64,000 bases of DNA from JBMYYR01 sp965243605 (GCA_965243605.1 CBDEVQ010000098.1:5103-69102), one strand, 5' to 3'. Positions 48,014 to 58,493 are shown, numbered from the stretch's first letter. The notes: a model not told the origin generated them from the sequence alone. Translations and numbers: made by a program.

Positions 48014-48592
48014 TTATCTATTCATTTCTCCCAGTCTTTCAACTTTCTTTAACCACTTCTCTCTAAATTTATCTTTAGACAATCGGATAGGTCCAATAGT
48101 TGTTATTCTTACTTTTTTTACACCAATAAAATTTAAAGTTATTTTTTCCATTGCATTATGACTTGGTTTTCCATAATACCATCTATAATACCATGCTGGC
48201 TGATCTAAGGTACAAATCAATCGGGCTGTTTTTCCTGTTAAACATTTATCCCACCATATTGAGTTCTCTCGTTTTATAAAGGCAAATCCCGGAAGGAGTA
48301 CACGATCTAAAAATCCTTTCATAATGGCCGGAACTGAACCCCACCAAACGGGATACACCCACACAATATGATCTGCCCATTTTAATTTGTTTTGGGCTTC
48401 TTGTAAATCAGGTTCTAACTCTGTTCTTTTTCTATATCCATATTGTAGATTGGGATTAAAGTCCAATTCTCTAATGTGTATTTCTTTTATGTTTGCACCC
48501 GACTTTTCAGCTCCTCCTTTATAGGCTTCATGTAATCCAACATTATAACTTTCTTTATCTGGATGTCCGTTTATTATTAGAATCTTTTTCAT
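48014..48592 (-). CDS. NAD(P)H-dependent quinone oxidoreductase, flavodoxin fold
   Basis: 192 residues of the NQO1/MdaB/YwrO type. The flavin-binding N-terminus reads INGHPDKESYN; the WVYPVWWGSVPAIMKGFLDRVL stretch in the middle is diagnostic. Reduces quinones with two electrons using FMN or FAD. Cytosolic. It follows a small membrane protein gene by 3 bases, and a Crp/Fnr-type regulator lies upstream on the same strand. Confidence 0.9.
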   Translation of the reverse strand: MKKILIINGHPDKESYNVGLHEAYKGGAEKSGANIKEIHIRELDFNPNLQYGYRKRTELEPDLQEAQNKLKWADHIVWVYPVWWGSVPAIMKGFLDRVLLPGFAFIKRENSIWWDKCLTGKTARLICTLDQPAWYYRWYYGKPSHNAMEKITLNFIGVKKVRITTIGPIRLSKDKFREKWLKKVERLGEMNR

Positions 48593-48595
48593 GGA

Positions 48596-48934
48596 TTAAA
48601 ATATTGGTTTTAATTTCTCTTCGATTACAGAATGTGTTAAATTATCTACTTTAAAAAGTTTAAAAAGCAGATAGCTACCAGGTAAGGTTAAAAAGGCAGA
48701 ACAAATTGCAAAAGTTAATACACTACACACTATACATAGAATATACGCTCCAGCATCTCCGATATACGATGAAATTGATGATTGATGTTCTGTGAAATAA
48801 AGGTGTACACCAATGGCATAGTCATAAAACCGAACCGAGGTCTCATAAATTAACCATAAAGGGTAAAACCATTTTCTGACGGGCTCCCACCAGGTGCCCC
48901 AAATTGAGTGTAATTGAGTGTTAAGTTCTTCCAT
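48596..48934 (-). CDS. Small membrane protein, unknown
   Basis: 112 residues with one strong hydrophobic segment (about 62-88, AYILCIVCSVLTFAICSAFL) and an aromatic N-terminal part. Sits between the Crp/Fnr-type gene and the oxidoreductase, 3 bases from the latter, probably one operon. Confidence 0.5.
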   Translation of the reverse strand: MEELNTQLHSIWGTWWEPVRKWFYPLWLIYETSVRFYDYAIGVHLYFTEHQSSISSYIGDAGAYILCIVCSVLTFAICSAFLTLPGSYLLFKLFKVDNLTHSVIEEKLKPIF

Positions 48935-48991
48935 TGTTTAATTCTTTTTTACAAAAGTCTTTTTAATGGAAGAGTTATCATTTGATAAATA

Positions 48992-49576
48992 TCAAATTCG
49001 ATATTTAGGACTTCTCACTCGGCTTAATGTTTCTAAGGTTACACCTAAATACGATGCAATATGGGTAAGTGGAATACGGTTTATAATATCCGGATGAATG
49101 GTTATTAGGTGCTTGTAACGCTCGTCTGCTTTATTAAATTGAATGGTATAAAGCCGTTCGCATAAACCTAACATGGTGTCGGTTACAATTTTACTGATCA
49201 ACCGTTCAAAATCTCGGTGCTTTTCAGAAAGTTCAACGATTGCTTCTTTTGAAAACTCTAATACAAAAGAGTCTTCAACAAATTCTATATAGTGCGGACT
49301 CGGGTCTTCTCCAAAAAAACTAACGATTGGAGCCATAAATTCATGCTCAAAAGCAAACCAATCGGTTATGTCCTTTCCGTCTTTTAAGTAATAGGCTCTA
49401 GAGCACCCTTGAATTATTAGATAGGCTTTTTTAGAGTATTGTCCTTCTCGAACGACAACATCTCCTTTTTTAAAATGTCCTGATTTAGAGATAGAAACAA
49501 TATCATGTTGACATGCTTGTGTTAGAGGAACGTAAAGCTCTCCTATTTTGCTAATGATTTCTTCAAGGTTCATCAC
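48992..49576 (-). CDS. Crp/Fnr-family transcriptional regulator
   Basis: 194 residues: cyclic-nucleotide-binding-like beta roll at about 25-120 (FKKGDVVVREGQYSKKAYLIIQGCSRAYY) and a C-terminal winged HTH containing IASYLGVTLETLSRVR. The Arg/Ser pair for cAMP is not obvious, and family members in Bacteroidota often lack it, so the signal is unknown. It probably controls the membrane protein and quinone oxidoreductase genes 58 bases downstream. Confidence 0.88.
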   Translation of the reverse strand: MMNLEEIISKIGELYVPLTQACQHDIVSISKSGHFKKGDVVVREGQYSKKAYLIIQGCSRAYYLKDGKDITDWFAFEHEFMAPIVSFFGEDPSPHYIEFVEDSFVLEFSKEAIVELSEKHRDFERLISKIVTDTMLGLCERLYTIQFNKADERYKHLITIHPDIINRIPLTHIASYLGVTLETLSRVRSPKYRI

Positions 49577-49651
49577 CTAATTTGGTTGTGGTTAGAATTG
49601 GATTTAAATATACATACTATTATTAAATTTCAGACTACTCTCTAACCGTTC

Positions 49652-50026
49652 TTATTGTTTGGATAATTCATATTTGTCTCCATTGAGTTTTATTAAAGTC
49701 AATGTATTTCCATTCAATGTATAATTCCACTCATCATTTAAAATAAGCGTCCAATCAAACTCAGCCGTCCACACACACTCATTTTGAAACTCAATAATAT
49801 TATTTGTTGTTGTATAACCCCCATGGCAAATTGCAGGATACTTAATCATTTCACTTTCTCCAACAAATATCCCCTCATCAAAACTGAGTTCAACATTAGA
49901 TATCATTCCATTCCTTTCAAATATCCCACTATATTCTCCATCAAGAATCTCTGTGTTATCGTCATCATTATTACATGCTAAGATGGTTATTGAAGCTAAA
50001 ATTAAAGTTATAATTTTTGATTTCAT
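49652..50026 (-). CDS. Small lipoprotein, unknown
   Basis: 124 residues with a lipobox Cys at residue 18 (TILACNNDDDN), followed by an acidic linker common in surface lipoproteins of this phylum. The rest is beta-rich, with a lipocalin-like look; no function known. Confidence 0.65.
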   Translation of the reverse strand: MKSKIITLILASITILACNNDDDNTEILDGEYSGIFERNGMISNVELSFDEGIFVGESEMIKYPAICHGGYTTTNNIIEFQNECVWTAEFDWTLILNDEWNYTLNGNTLTLIKLNGDKYELSKQ

Positions 50027-50130
50027 AATAGATATTGTTTGTTTTTATACGATTCAGATTATGTCAAACTTATTTACCGTAAGTTATGAATTATTAACAT
50101 TATTACACAACTGTTTTTATAAGACGAGAT

Positions 50131-50592
50131 GTTATTTCCTTATTACAATTGTTCCTGCTGCCAAATCTCCTAATCGTTTATTTTGCTTATTAACTGCTGC
50201 TACTATTAACCCTATAAAGCATATATAATCAAATATCCCTATAACACTATAACAAATCGTCCAAAAGCTTTACTTAATGTAATTGGTGTATAGTTATCTG
50301 AAACTACATGTAAACCAACCACTCGTTTTCCTATAGTCTGTCCAAAAAAACCTTCACTCATTGGCCATAAAAGTAACCCACACAACATAAGCCCTATAGC
50401 AGGTAACCCTGTAAAACTATAACTTAGCATATCTTCTTCTGATGGTGTACCCCATAGAACTCCAATACCAAAAGCCAAAAATGTAAAGATATTTACATCA
50501 AGTATAAATGCTAGAATTCGATATCTTTTCTTGGCAATTTCTGACCCCATAAACTCAAAGTCTACATGTCCGACATCATTTCCTTCTATCAT
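50131..50592 (-). pseudogene. RDD-family membrane protein, frameshifted
   Basis: Three membrane segments and the family's G-x-x-x-G-K-R-V-x-G motif (FGQTIGKRVVGLHVVS) are intact up to about residue 113 (SKAFGRF). A one-base loss near 50245 then gives an early stop at 50239. In the corrected frame the end is YSVIGIFDYICFIGLI, then NKQNKRLGDLAAGTIVI, closing at TAA 50131-50133, giving about 153 residues. RDD proteins are small transport-related membrane proteins of unclear role. Confidence 0.75.
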
Positions 50593-50821
50593 ATATAAAC
50601 ATTGTATATAACTTAATATTAACGAGCAAATGTATAATCAATTATTAAAAAATAGGAACCAAATACTTTGATTCCCTGGGTTCCTTTAATCTTCTAAATT
50701 GATCAATAATTTAATTATACTTCCAACTTCCTATTCTCGATTCATATCCTTCCATATTTCGAAAAACACTCAAATTGACACTTAGTAATGCACACCGCAT
50801 ATCCCTAAGTATGGAATTAAA

Positions 50822-50852
50822 AAAGGATTACTGATTTGCTCAGTAACCCTTT
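50822..50852 (-). terminator. Terminator of the PLP enzyme gene
   Basis: A stem of about 12 bp with one mismatch around loop TTTGC; on the minus strand the hairpin is preceded by A8 and followed by T-rich sequence. It lies 26 bases beyond the stop. Confidence 0.7.
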
Positions 50853-50877
50853 TTTTTTATATGATAATAATACGTTT

Positions 50878-52179
50878 TTAAGCTTCTTCTAAACCTTGGT
50901 TTAAAGCATCTCTTAATACCGTAAATCCTTCTGTACCTACAGATAAACGTACTAAGGAATTTGTAATTCCTCTTAGGCATCGTTCCTCTTCTGGAACTAT
51001 TGCATGGGTCATACTGGCCGGGTGTTCTATATAAGAAATTACAGACCCTAAACTTACAGCCAATTCCATTGGTGTATCTGGTCTTGCAAAATAATTCATA
51101 AGGTTAACCCCTGCATCAAATCCTCCTTTAAGTTCAAAGGCTATCATACCTCCACCGTTACGCATTTGTTTTTTACAAAGGTTATGGTGTGGATGAGATT
51201 CTAGCCCTGGATACCAAATATTTTCTACAGCTGGATGGGCTTCTAAAAATTCGGCTAAACGGTGAGCCGTTTTACATTGGGCTTCCATACGGATTCCCAT
51301 ATCTTGGATACAAAGACTATTTAACCAACTATCAAATGGAGATGGTGTTGGTCCGAAATCTTTATAGGCTAAAAATAAATCGGTACTAAAATATTCATAT
51401 GGTCCTAATGCGGCTCCAGCTATTGAAGCGGAGTGCCCGTTTACATATTTTGTAAGGGAGTGAATAACAATATCGGCTCCTAAACGGAAAGGTTGTTGTA
51501 AATACGGTGAACAAAATGTATTGTCCACCATTAAAATGGCTTCGTTTGGTTCGGTTATATCCGCTATGGCTCGAATATCACACATTTTAAGTGTTGGATT
51601 GTCTGGAGTTTCGATCAACATAGCCACAATATTGTCGTGTTTTTCAAATACGTCCTTTACTTCTTCAACGTTGGTTGCATCCACAAAATGAACATCTACG
51701 CCCCAACGTTCATTTAAATATCTAGCGAATGAATCTGTACATCCATATACATTTCCAAAGACTAAGGCGTCTCCAGGTTTAACAAACCCCATAATGGTTG
51801 TTGAAATAGCAGCCATTCCAGACGAAAACACTAAAGATCCTATGGTTGGTTCCTGTTCGTCTGCTGCCAAAGCAGAATCTATAAGATGCTTACATTCGAG
51901 TTGGAATAATACCTTTTCTAAGTATTCTGTATTGGGGTTTCCTAATCGTGTATATATTCTAGCAAATGGTTTTTCTCCGGAAGGTGAAACACCAATAAAA
52001 CGATCGGCTCCATCTTTAACGTCTTTAAATTTAAAGGTCGACTTCTGATGAATGTTTGGTAAACCTGTTCCAGAACATATGGAGTTAAATATATCTGCAT
52101 CTAACTGGGTTTCCTCCGATAATAAATATTTATGTTTTTTTTCAATCCAAGCTTCCCACCACGTAAATCTACCTTTCAT
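50878..52179 (-). CDS. Cys/Met metabolism PLP-dependent enzyme (cystathionine gamma-synthase/lyase or methionine gamma-lyase type)
   Basis: 433 residues, slightly longer than the usual 380-400 because of an N-terminal extension of about 55. Conserved parts: YTRLGNPNTEYLEKVL, the FSSGMAAIS stretch, VDNTFCSPYLQQP, and the PLP-binding Lys in HSLTKYVNGHS. The C-terminal LSVGTEGF is the substrate-carboxylate Arg region. It acts on cystathionine, homocysteine or methionine; sequence alone cannot settle which. It stands alone, not in the met operon. Confidence 0.88.
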   Translation of the reverse strand: MKGRFTWWEAWIEKKHKYLLSEETQLDADIFNSICSGTGLPNIHQKSTFKFKDVKDGADRFIGVSPSGEKPFARIYTRLGNPNTEYLEKVLFQLECKHLIDSALAADEQEPTIGSLVFSSGMAAISTTIMGFVKPGDALVFGNVYGCTDSFARYLNERWGVDVHFVDATNVEEVKDVFEKHDNIVAMLIETPDNPTLKMCDIRAIADITEPNEAILMVDNTFCSPYLQQPFRLGADIVIHSLTKYVNGHSASIAGAALGPYEYFSTDLFLAYKDFGPTPSPFDSWLNSLCIQDMGIRMEAQCKTAHRLAEFLEAHPAVENIWYPGLESHPHHNLCKKQMRNGGGMIAFELKGGFDAGVNLMNYFARPDTPMELAVSLGSVISYIEHPASMTHAIVPEEERCLRGITNSLVRLSVGTEGFTVLRDALNQGLEEA

Positions 52180-52244
52180 AATTTTTTATTTAAGTTTTTA
52201 ATCCTCATAAATTTCAGATTATTTTTAAACTTAAACAATGACTT

Positions 52245-53846
52245 TTACACTTGTTTTATCAAAAACAGTCTATTCAGTTGTTTTTTTACGTCTTCTTTAT
52301 TGGCTTTTTTCAATTTAACCCACTTATTCGATAGTATTACTGGGGTATTGTTCCAATTAAAGGGTAACGAAAAGCCATATTTTTTAGCCATTTTTATTTT
52401 CACGCCATCTTTATGTTCCTTAATAATAATGGTTGGTAATGTAGTTGAGTTAAAATAAACGTCAAAAAAAGCATCTAAATCCATATTTAAATACTCAGCA
52501 ATAAAAGCTTTAACCTGTTTTCCATCCACATTATTTATGCGATATTTTAAAGCTAAATCTTTAATCATCTTATTCCAAAGCTCGTCATTATTAACCATGT
52601 TTCTTAAAGTATGAAGTACCCAAGATCCTTTATAATAAATATCGGTTCCATGCCCACTTTTATGTTGATGAGGTATACCTTGAATTGGACTTGTATTTTC
52701 AATAAAATCCTTTTGATAGACTAAATAATCTACCATATGATCATATCCATAATAGTGTTCTGCAAAAATGGCTTCACTATACGTACAAAAGCTTTCGTGT
52801 ATCCACATATCGGCTCTGTCATTCATACTTACTGAATTCCCCCACCATTCATGACCCGTTTCATGAATGACAATAAAATCGAAATCCATATGTTTCGGAT
52901 ATCGCCCTAAATAACCAGGCTTATATTGGTTACCGTAGGCAATTGCACTTTGGTGTTCCATTCCCAAATATGGTGTTTCTACCAAGGCATATCCATCCTC
53001 CTCAAAAGGGTATTCTCCAAAGGCGTTTTCAAAAATAGCCATCATAGGACCTACAATCTTAAAATGTTCTGTTGCTATGTCTTTATTATAAGAAAGCACA
53101 TAATAATCCAATCGTAATTGTGACGCATTTTCTTCTCTACGAAACACTTCCTCAATATGCGTGTAATTGGCAATATTAAGTGTAACATTATAATTATTGA
53201 TAGGTAATGTTGTTTTCCATGTGGTTTCTCTATAACCTTCATGCTTTATATCGGTTACCATATCGCCATTGGCTACAAAAAATAAATCTTTTGGGTAACG
53301 GCAAGTAAAAGTTACCGAATCGGGCTCGTCTGAAAGTAAGTCTTTATTGGGCCACCAAATACTCGCCCCATCGCCTTCGCAAGATACGCCAATCCATGGG
53401 TTGTTGTTTTTATCTTTTTTCCAAGATACTCCCCCATCCCATGGCGCTTTAATGGCTTCTTGAGGTTGTCCATGATAAAATGTTTCAATTGTATATGATT
53501 CTTCTTTTTTGAACCGATTATCTATTGTTATTAGTACTTCTCTAGATTCTGGGGTTCTTTTAAATTCAAGGGGTTTACCAAGATAAGTTATTGAATCTAT
53601 GGTCAGTTTATCATCTAAATCTACACCTATTTTTGGTGTAGAATTTAATAAAGTAAAGTCCATTTTCACAGATCCCGAAATGGCTTTATCTTCAATATCA
53701 ATATCCAAATCAATATGATAGTGGTGTACATCATAGGCTGTACGTTCTATATTTGGAGTAGCTAATTTAGCTTTGGCTTCTTTCGTACTTTGACTGTATG
53801 CGTTGAGTATCGGAAAAAGTAATATCAAAAATAAACTATGCTTCAT
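52245..53846 (-). CDS. M1-family metallopeptidase (aminopeptidase)
   Basis: 533 residues, with a signal peptide (MKHSLFLILLFPILNAYSQ). N-terminal beta domain, then the GMEHQSAIAYGN substrate motif, the zinc-binding HETGHEWWGNS with the third ligand Glu in WIHESFCTYSE 18 residues later. It lacks the C-terminal helical half of the large M1 enzymes, a common shorter form in Bacteroidota. Periplasmic or secreted. Its start overlaps the preceding glycosyltransferase end by 11 bases, so they are co-transcribed. Confidence 0.92.
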   Translation of the reverse strand: MKHSLFLILLFPILNAYSQSTKEAKAKLATPNIERTAYDVHHYHIDLDIDIEDKAISGSVKMDFTLLNSTPKIGVDLDDKLTIDSITYLGKPLEFKRTPESREVLITIDNRFKKEESYTIETFYHGQPQEAIKAPWDGGVSWKKDKNNNPWIGVSCEGDGASIWWPNKDLLSDEPDSVTFTCRYPKDLFFVANGDMVTDIKHEGYRETTWKTTLPINNYNVTLNIANYTHIEEVFRREENASQLRLDYYVLSYNKDIATEHFKIVGPMMAIFENAFGEYPFEEDGYALVETPYLGMEHQSAIAYGNQYKPGYLGRYPKHMDFDFIVIHETGHEWWGNSVSMNDRADMWIHESFCTYSEAIFAEHYYGYDHMVDYLVYQKDFIENTSPIQGIPHQHKSGHGTDIYYKGSWVLHTLRNMVNNDELWNKMIKDLALKYRINNVDGKQVKAFIAEYLNMDLDAFFDVYFNSTTLPTIIIKEHKDGVKIKMAKKYGFSLPFNWNNTPVILSNKWVKLKKANKEDVKKQLNRLFLIKQV

Positions 53847-54963
53847 TGGTCAGTGTTTTATAAATCCGTTTTATTTTTTTTCCCACCACGGTTTCGCTAT
53901 ACGGTTTAGCCTTGTTACAAATGGTGTCTGTATTGTATTGCTTATAGTTCGCAATCATGGTTTTCATGGCCTCTGTTAAGCCTATATCATCTTCTTGGTT
54001 AACAACCAATCCACAAGTTTGGTCTACAAAGGTATCTGTTACTCCATTTTTTGCACAAATCACGGGTAATCCACAAGAAAAAGCTTCGGGTACAACCATT
54101 CCAAATGTTTCAATTCTGCTGTTTAAAATTAAGCAGTGTGCAGCGTTCATCGATTGATAAACTTGAGTATTGGTTTGCCGACCTTTAAAATGTATTTGTT
54201 TAGATGGTGAGGCTAATTTTTCGAGCATTTCTTTATCGTCTCCCCCTCCAATGATATTAAGGTTAACAGGTATATCTAGTTCTTTCTCCAAGGCTAAAAA
54301 GGCTCTAATAATACCAGATATATTTTTATTATCGTCTCTTAAGTCCGAAACATTAATAAAGGTAAACGTTTCTGGTTTTAAAATGTCTTTGTATTCGTTT
54401 TCTGAAATAACATTGCCTATTATTTCTGTTTTAATATTAGGGTTTATTTTTAACAGATTGGTATTTAAAAGTTTGGACACCGTTAATACACAAGCCATTT
54501 TACCCAATAAAAACTGAGTGGTTTTTTTATATAATACTGATTTATTTCTCCATTGGTGTTCTTTTACAAAAAGCGTCCAATGTTCAGTATGTACGCGTTT
54601 TGTTTGTTTTAAAACCGAAATCACCCAAGCTATAAAGACGTTCCGTCCCATAACGTGGGTGTGTATTATTTGAACATTTTTGGCATACTTAAAGGCATAT
54701 TTAAAACCTAAAATACCATATTGAAAAACATTGAATATTTTGTTGCTAAATGGTTTAAATGCCACCTTTACATAGGTAATATTCCCGTGTTTATTTTCGG
54801 TTAAATTAACACGGGAATTAAGTTCTTGGTCTTTATAGATACTTAAAACAATTTGCTCATACTGGTCTGATACCGATACAATGTGTTTGTCGATAAAAAT
54901 ACCATTTTGCAAATCGTATTTATTAGGAAACCATTTAGGTAGATGTAAGATTCGTGTTCCCAT
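53836..54963 (-). CDS. Glycosyltransferase family 4
   Basis: 375 residues. GT-B fold with the donor-binding EAFSCGLPVICAKNGVTD (the E-x7-E-like motif) near residue 290 and the IIGGGDDKEMLEKLA loop. The N-terminal WFPNKYDLQNGIFIDKH is typical of GT4 enzymes in polysaccharide synthesis. It starts 11 bases after the TraB-family gene and overlaps the M1 peptidase gene. Acceptor unknown. Confidence 0.9.
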   Translation of the reverse strand: MGTRILHLPKWFPNKYDLQNGIFIDKHIVSVSDQYEQIVLSIYKDQELNSRVNLTENKHGNITYVKVAFKPFSNKIFNVFQYGILGFKYAFKYAKNVQIIHTHVMGRNVFIAWVISVLKQTKRVHTEHWTLFVKEHQWRNKSVLYKKTTQFLLGKMACVLTVSKLLNTNLLKINPNIKTEIIGNVISENEYKDILKPETFTFINVSDLRDDNKNISGIIRAFLALEKELDIPVNLNIIGGGDDKEMLEKLASPSKQIHFKGRQTNTQVYQSMNAAHCLILNSRIETFGMVVPEAFSCGLPVICAKNGVTDTFVDQTCGLVVNQEDDIGLTEAMKTMIANYKQYNTDTICNKAKPYSETVVGKKIKRIYKTLTNEA

Positions 54964-54974
54964 CTATTTATTTT

Positions 54975-57900
54975 TTACCATCCTGAATACATTCTTCCAT
55001 TTGTAAAAACAACTCTTGGATAGTTTTCCAGTTTAAAGCGCTCTTCTTCTTCTTCCAACTTATCTTGGTTATCTTCTCTAAATTCGTCGTTTATCACCTT
55101 TTCCTTTACCGGTTCTGAGTAATCATCAGATTTAAAGATGGTGTACACAACCTTTGTTGTTTTCTTTTCTTGATAATTCGTTGTAAAGTATTTGTAATAC
55201 AAAACGGTGAATGTTTCACCATCTTTTACGATATCTCGTTTTTTATAAAATTCTAAATTATCGTCGGTTTTGGTTAAGTATTCTTTACTTAAGTACGACT
55301 GAGCAATAGAATCCAATTGAGCGTATTGTTTTGGAAAAGCATCTAATATATCTAATTCCGAAAACAATTGATACGTTTGTGCTCGTGTTTCAATATTTTC
55401 AGCAAGTTCTAAAATCTCTAGTTCATCTACCTTATCTTTTAGTTTAATATGGTTCGCTACAATACGAATATGTTCTTCTGTAAAGTCTGAAGCCTTTACT
55501 TTCGCATAAAGAGATTGAACGTCATCGTCTTGTCTGAATGGTAAAAGTAAATGCAATAGGTTATTAAACTTTTTATATTTTGATTTAGAGTATGTACTAT
55601 TGCTATTCGCTATTTGTTTACTTCTTGCACGTTTAAACTCTACTTTAGCCATAGAGATCAGTTGTTTTTTATACTTCTTCAAAAAGTGTTTACCAATAAC
55701 GTCTTCTTTATATAATAAAGATAAAGATTCAAGTATGGCCGATTTATACTCTTCTATGGTTAATAAACTCATTAAATCGGGCATAATGTCTTCCTCAAGC
55801 TCTGGATTTTCATTCAGGTTAAGAAACATTTGGTTGATCTTATAGTTTTGATACAGTAACGGAATGTCTGCACGTAAAAGACGACTTAGCTGCTTGTACG
55901 ATTTTTTTGTCCCATCTTTCGTTAATAGGTTTAAAATGGCAATTTGCATATTTGCATTGTCTTCTGAACCAGAATACCATTTCGATAAATACGTTAATCT
56001 ATCATCTGTATTTAGTTTAGAAAAAGCCTCAATTAAATCCAATTTAACCGACAAATCTTTATCTTCAAACGCCCAATTTTCAATGGTATTAACCAATTGA
56101 TCTTTGTCTTCTACAAAGAATTTAATGTCCTTATGATTTTCTAAAACTTCGATTTCTAAACTGTCTACCTTAGAATATAATCCACTAAAGAATGCCTCTG
56201 CTTTTTTATCCAATGGCGATTTTCCAATCAGGGTATCTAATGGTTGAAACGTATTAAAAATAGAGGTTACAAAAGGATCTTGATCTAAAGAATCTATAAC
56301 CGTACTTAGTTTGTATTGAACACCACCATGAATAATGTATTTAAACTTCAGCTTACGCGATGTAGCCGTATCTGCCATTATTATGTCTAAATACGGGTCT
56401 TTTAGAGCTGTTTCTCCTGTTTTTTTATACTCAACAATTTGTCCTTTATTTATTTTATAATCTAAAATAGCTTTCCATAAGGAGTCTATATTTTCATATT
56501 GGTCATAATCGTTGTATTTGTAATACTTAAGAAAAACTTGCTGTTTAGAAATTGAATTAAAAACGTGTTGTTTTGTTTCCGATTGAAAACTTTTAACATC
56601 AGCACTCGGATACATCCCTCTACCACTATTGGTTTCGTTCGCCTTTTTTTGAGCCATTACTTTATAATGTAGATTTGTATCGATGATCTCTTCAAAAGGA
56701 AGATTATAATTCATGTCGGAATACTTAAATGAATTAAAGAATTTCATCGATTCATTTTCCGATAATCCTTGACTTCCCATTAAGTAATAATGTCCTCCTT
56801 TTATCATGGCAGTTAACATTAAAGATTTACCATTCTTTAATTGCCCAGTTCCTATTATTCTTGGACGATTAAGGTAGGTGTCTTGATCGATGTTAAAAGA
56901 GTCTATTTCTATAGATTTAAAGTAAACCTCTATAATTCTGTTCAGTTCAAAAAGGTCTTTTTCTAAGTATACATTGTCATTTAAGACTAATTGTTGAACA
57001 AAGTAGTATGCCGATTTATCGGCGTTGAATGCTTGAATTTGTGGGTTTCCAGTTTTAGATGTGTATGCACTGTTGTTATCCAGTAAATAGAAATTAGGTA
57101 TATCTACTGTAAAACCTCCTTGTTTAGGTTCTATGGTTTTAACCTCGTTGCTATAGTCAAAAACAATACTATCAAATAATTTGTTGCTATTTTTTGTAAC
57201 ATCTTCATTTTTACCGATCATTTTAATAATGATAAATTCTAAAGGTGTTTTAAAGATGGCATATCTATGGTAGTCTCCTCGCTTGGTTTTAGATAAAAGA
57301 TCTAACCCCGGAATACCATTACGTTCAATTTCTTTTTTAGATGTTATTTCACCTGGGATATATTCAATCAATATCTTATCTATCTCATCAAATGATAAAC
57401 CTTCTTCTGTTTTTATATTCACAAATTGGTTGAGTTTCATTCTAGAAACAGCCACATATGATCCATTCGTTAAATCTGGAGCTAAATACATAGTTTTCCC
57501 GTAAAACGAGACTTCATGCACTTCTGCTGGTGTATTAAATTTTATAAAGCCATCTGAACTCACAAACGGTTCAAAAATGCGCTCCACACGTTTTAATCCA
57601 ATTTCTTCTTTTGCCTTTTTACCTTTATCGGTCCAAGCGCCTTTAATTGGAGTTACTTCATATCCTTTGGCTCTAAAGGCTTCTATCATCCCTTCATCTC
57701 CAGGTAAGTGAGCTGCCCCTACTCCTGCAAAAATAGTTTTACCTGTTCGTATAATAGAATCATATACTTCTACCATATTGTTGTTTCGTTTGAACAACAT
57801 GTATTCTAAGTAGTTGTCGGTATTAAATCCTGTATTTAATGAATCGATCATATCAAGATCGTTATTTCTATAGGAGTCGCTTAAGATTATATCGTAGCTT

Positions 57901-58493
57901 TTTTCTTTTAATAAATCTTGTAACCACACTGGAGGGTTATCTTTAACCACTTCGCCATTATAGGCTTGGGTCACTAAATCTCTAGATTCCTTAAAATCCT
58001 CAAGCCCAACAATTTCTTTATTGAAACGACTACCAGCCTGAAAGATAAACATATCTAAGTATGTATCTTCCTGAAAATCTTGACGAGCAGAATTAGAACG
58101 GTAAAGTAAATTATTGATTAAAGCATGATCTGATGTTAATTGTTCTGCTAAGCTATATTTATCTAAAACTTTATGTTGAAACTGTCTGTAAAATCGATTA
58201 GGATTTAACATAGGCTGATCTTCCAATTCTTCAGTTTCTGAAAGCCATTGGGTAGGGTCAGATTCTAAGGCAACAATATCTACTTTCTCTAAACTTTCAA
58301 AAAAATCATCGGTTAAATGAAAGGCCAGTTTACTACTTACATGCATTGTACCGTACAGGTAAGATGGTTCTTCTAGATCTGCACTTTTAATTTCCCAAAG
58401 TAAACTTTGGTATTTATCTTGAGCTAAAAGTGTATTGGTTAATAAACATACACCTAACGTAATCCATATATTTTGTTTTAATCCGTATTTCAT
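54975..58493 (-). CDS. TraB/GumN-family protein with large C-terminal extension
   Basis: 1172 residues with a signal peptide (VCLLTNTLLAQ, cleavage near residue 25). The first 290 residues are a TraB/GumN (Tiki-like) domain: YLYGTMHVSSKLAF at the start and FAGVGAAHLPGDEGMIEAFRAKGY near residue 260, giving the paired Gly-x-x-His motifs. The remaining 880 residues are unrecognised: a beta-rich central region, then helical segments at about 780-1040 that may be HEAT-like. Typical TraB proteins are about 300 residues, so this is an unusual fusion. Related Tiki proteins are metalloproteases; activity here is unproven. Confidence 0.8.
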   Translation of the reverse strand: MKYGLKQNIWITLGVCLLTNTLLAQDKYQSLLWEIKSADLEEPSYLYGTMHVSSKLAFHLTDDFFESLEKVDIVALESDPTQWLSETEELEDQPMLNPNRFYRQFQHKVLDKYSLAEQLTSDHALINNLLYRSNSARQDFQEDTYLDMFIFQAGSRFNKEIVGLEDFKESRDLVTQAYNGEVVKDNPPVWLQDLLKEKSYDIILSDSYRNNDLDMIDSLNTGFNTDNYLEYMLFKRNNNMVEVYDSIIRTGKTIFAGVGAAHLPGDEGMIEAFRAKGYEVTPIKGAWTDKGKKAKEEIGLKRVERIFEPFVSSDGFIKFNTPAEVHEVSFYGKTMYLAPDLTNGSYVAVSRMKLNQFVNIKTEEGLSFDEIDKILIEYIPGEITSKKEIERNGIPGLDLLSKTKRGDYHRYAIFKTPLEFIIIKMIGKNEDVTKNSNKLFDSIVFDYSNEVKTIEPKQGGFTVDIPNFYLLDNNSAYTSKTGNPQIQAFNADKSAYYFVQQLVLNDNVYLEKDLFELNRIIEVYFKSIEIDSFNIDQDTYLNRPRIIGTGQLKNGKSLMLTAMIKGGHYYLMGSQGLSENESMKFFNSFKYSDMNYNLPFEEIIDTNLHYKVMAQKKANETNSGRGMYPSADVKSFQSETKQHVFNSISKQQVFLKYYKYNDYDQYENIDSLWKAILDYKINKGQIVEYKKTGETALKDPYLDIIMADTATSRKLKFKYIIHGGVQYKLSTVIDSLDQDPFVTSIFNTFQPLDTLIGKSPLDKKAEAFFSGLYSKVDSLEIEVLENHKDIKFFVEDKDQLVNTIENWAFEDKDLSVKLDLIEAFSKLNTDDRLTYLSKWYSGSEDNANMQIAILNLLTKDGTKKSYKQLSRLLRADIPLLYQNYKINQMFLNLNENPELEEDIMPDLMSLLTIEEYKSAILESLSLLYKEDVIGKHFLKKYKKQLISMAKVEFKRARSKQIANSNSTYSKSKYKKFNNLLHLLLPFRQDDDVQSLYAKVKASDFTEEHIRIVANHIKLKDKVDELEILELAENIETRAQTYQLFSELDILDAFPKQYAQLDSIAQSYLSKEYLTKTDDNLEFYKKRDIVKDGETFTVLYYKYFTTNYQEKKTTKVVYTIFKSDDYSEPVKEKVINDEFREDNQDKLEEEEERFKLENYPRVVFTNGRMYSGW

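Noticed and set aside
51794..52048. Plus-strand ORF inside the PLP enzyme gene
   Set aside because: Shadow of a conserved coding region on the other strand.
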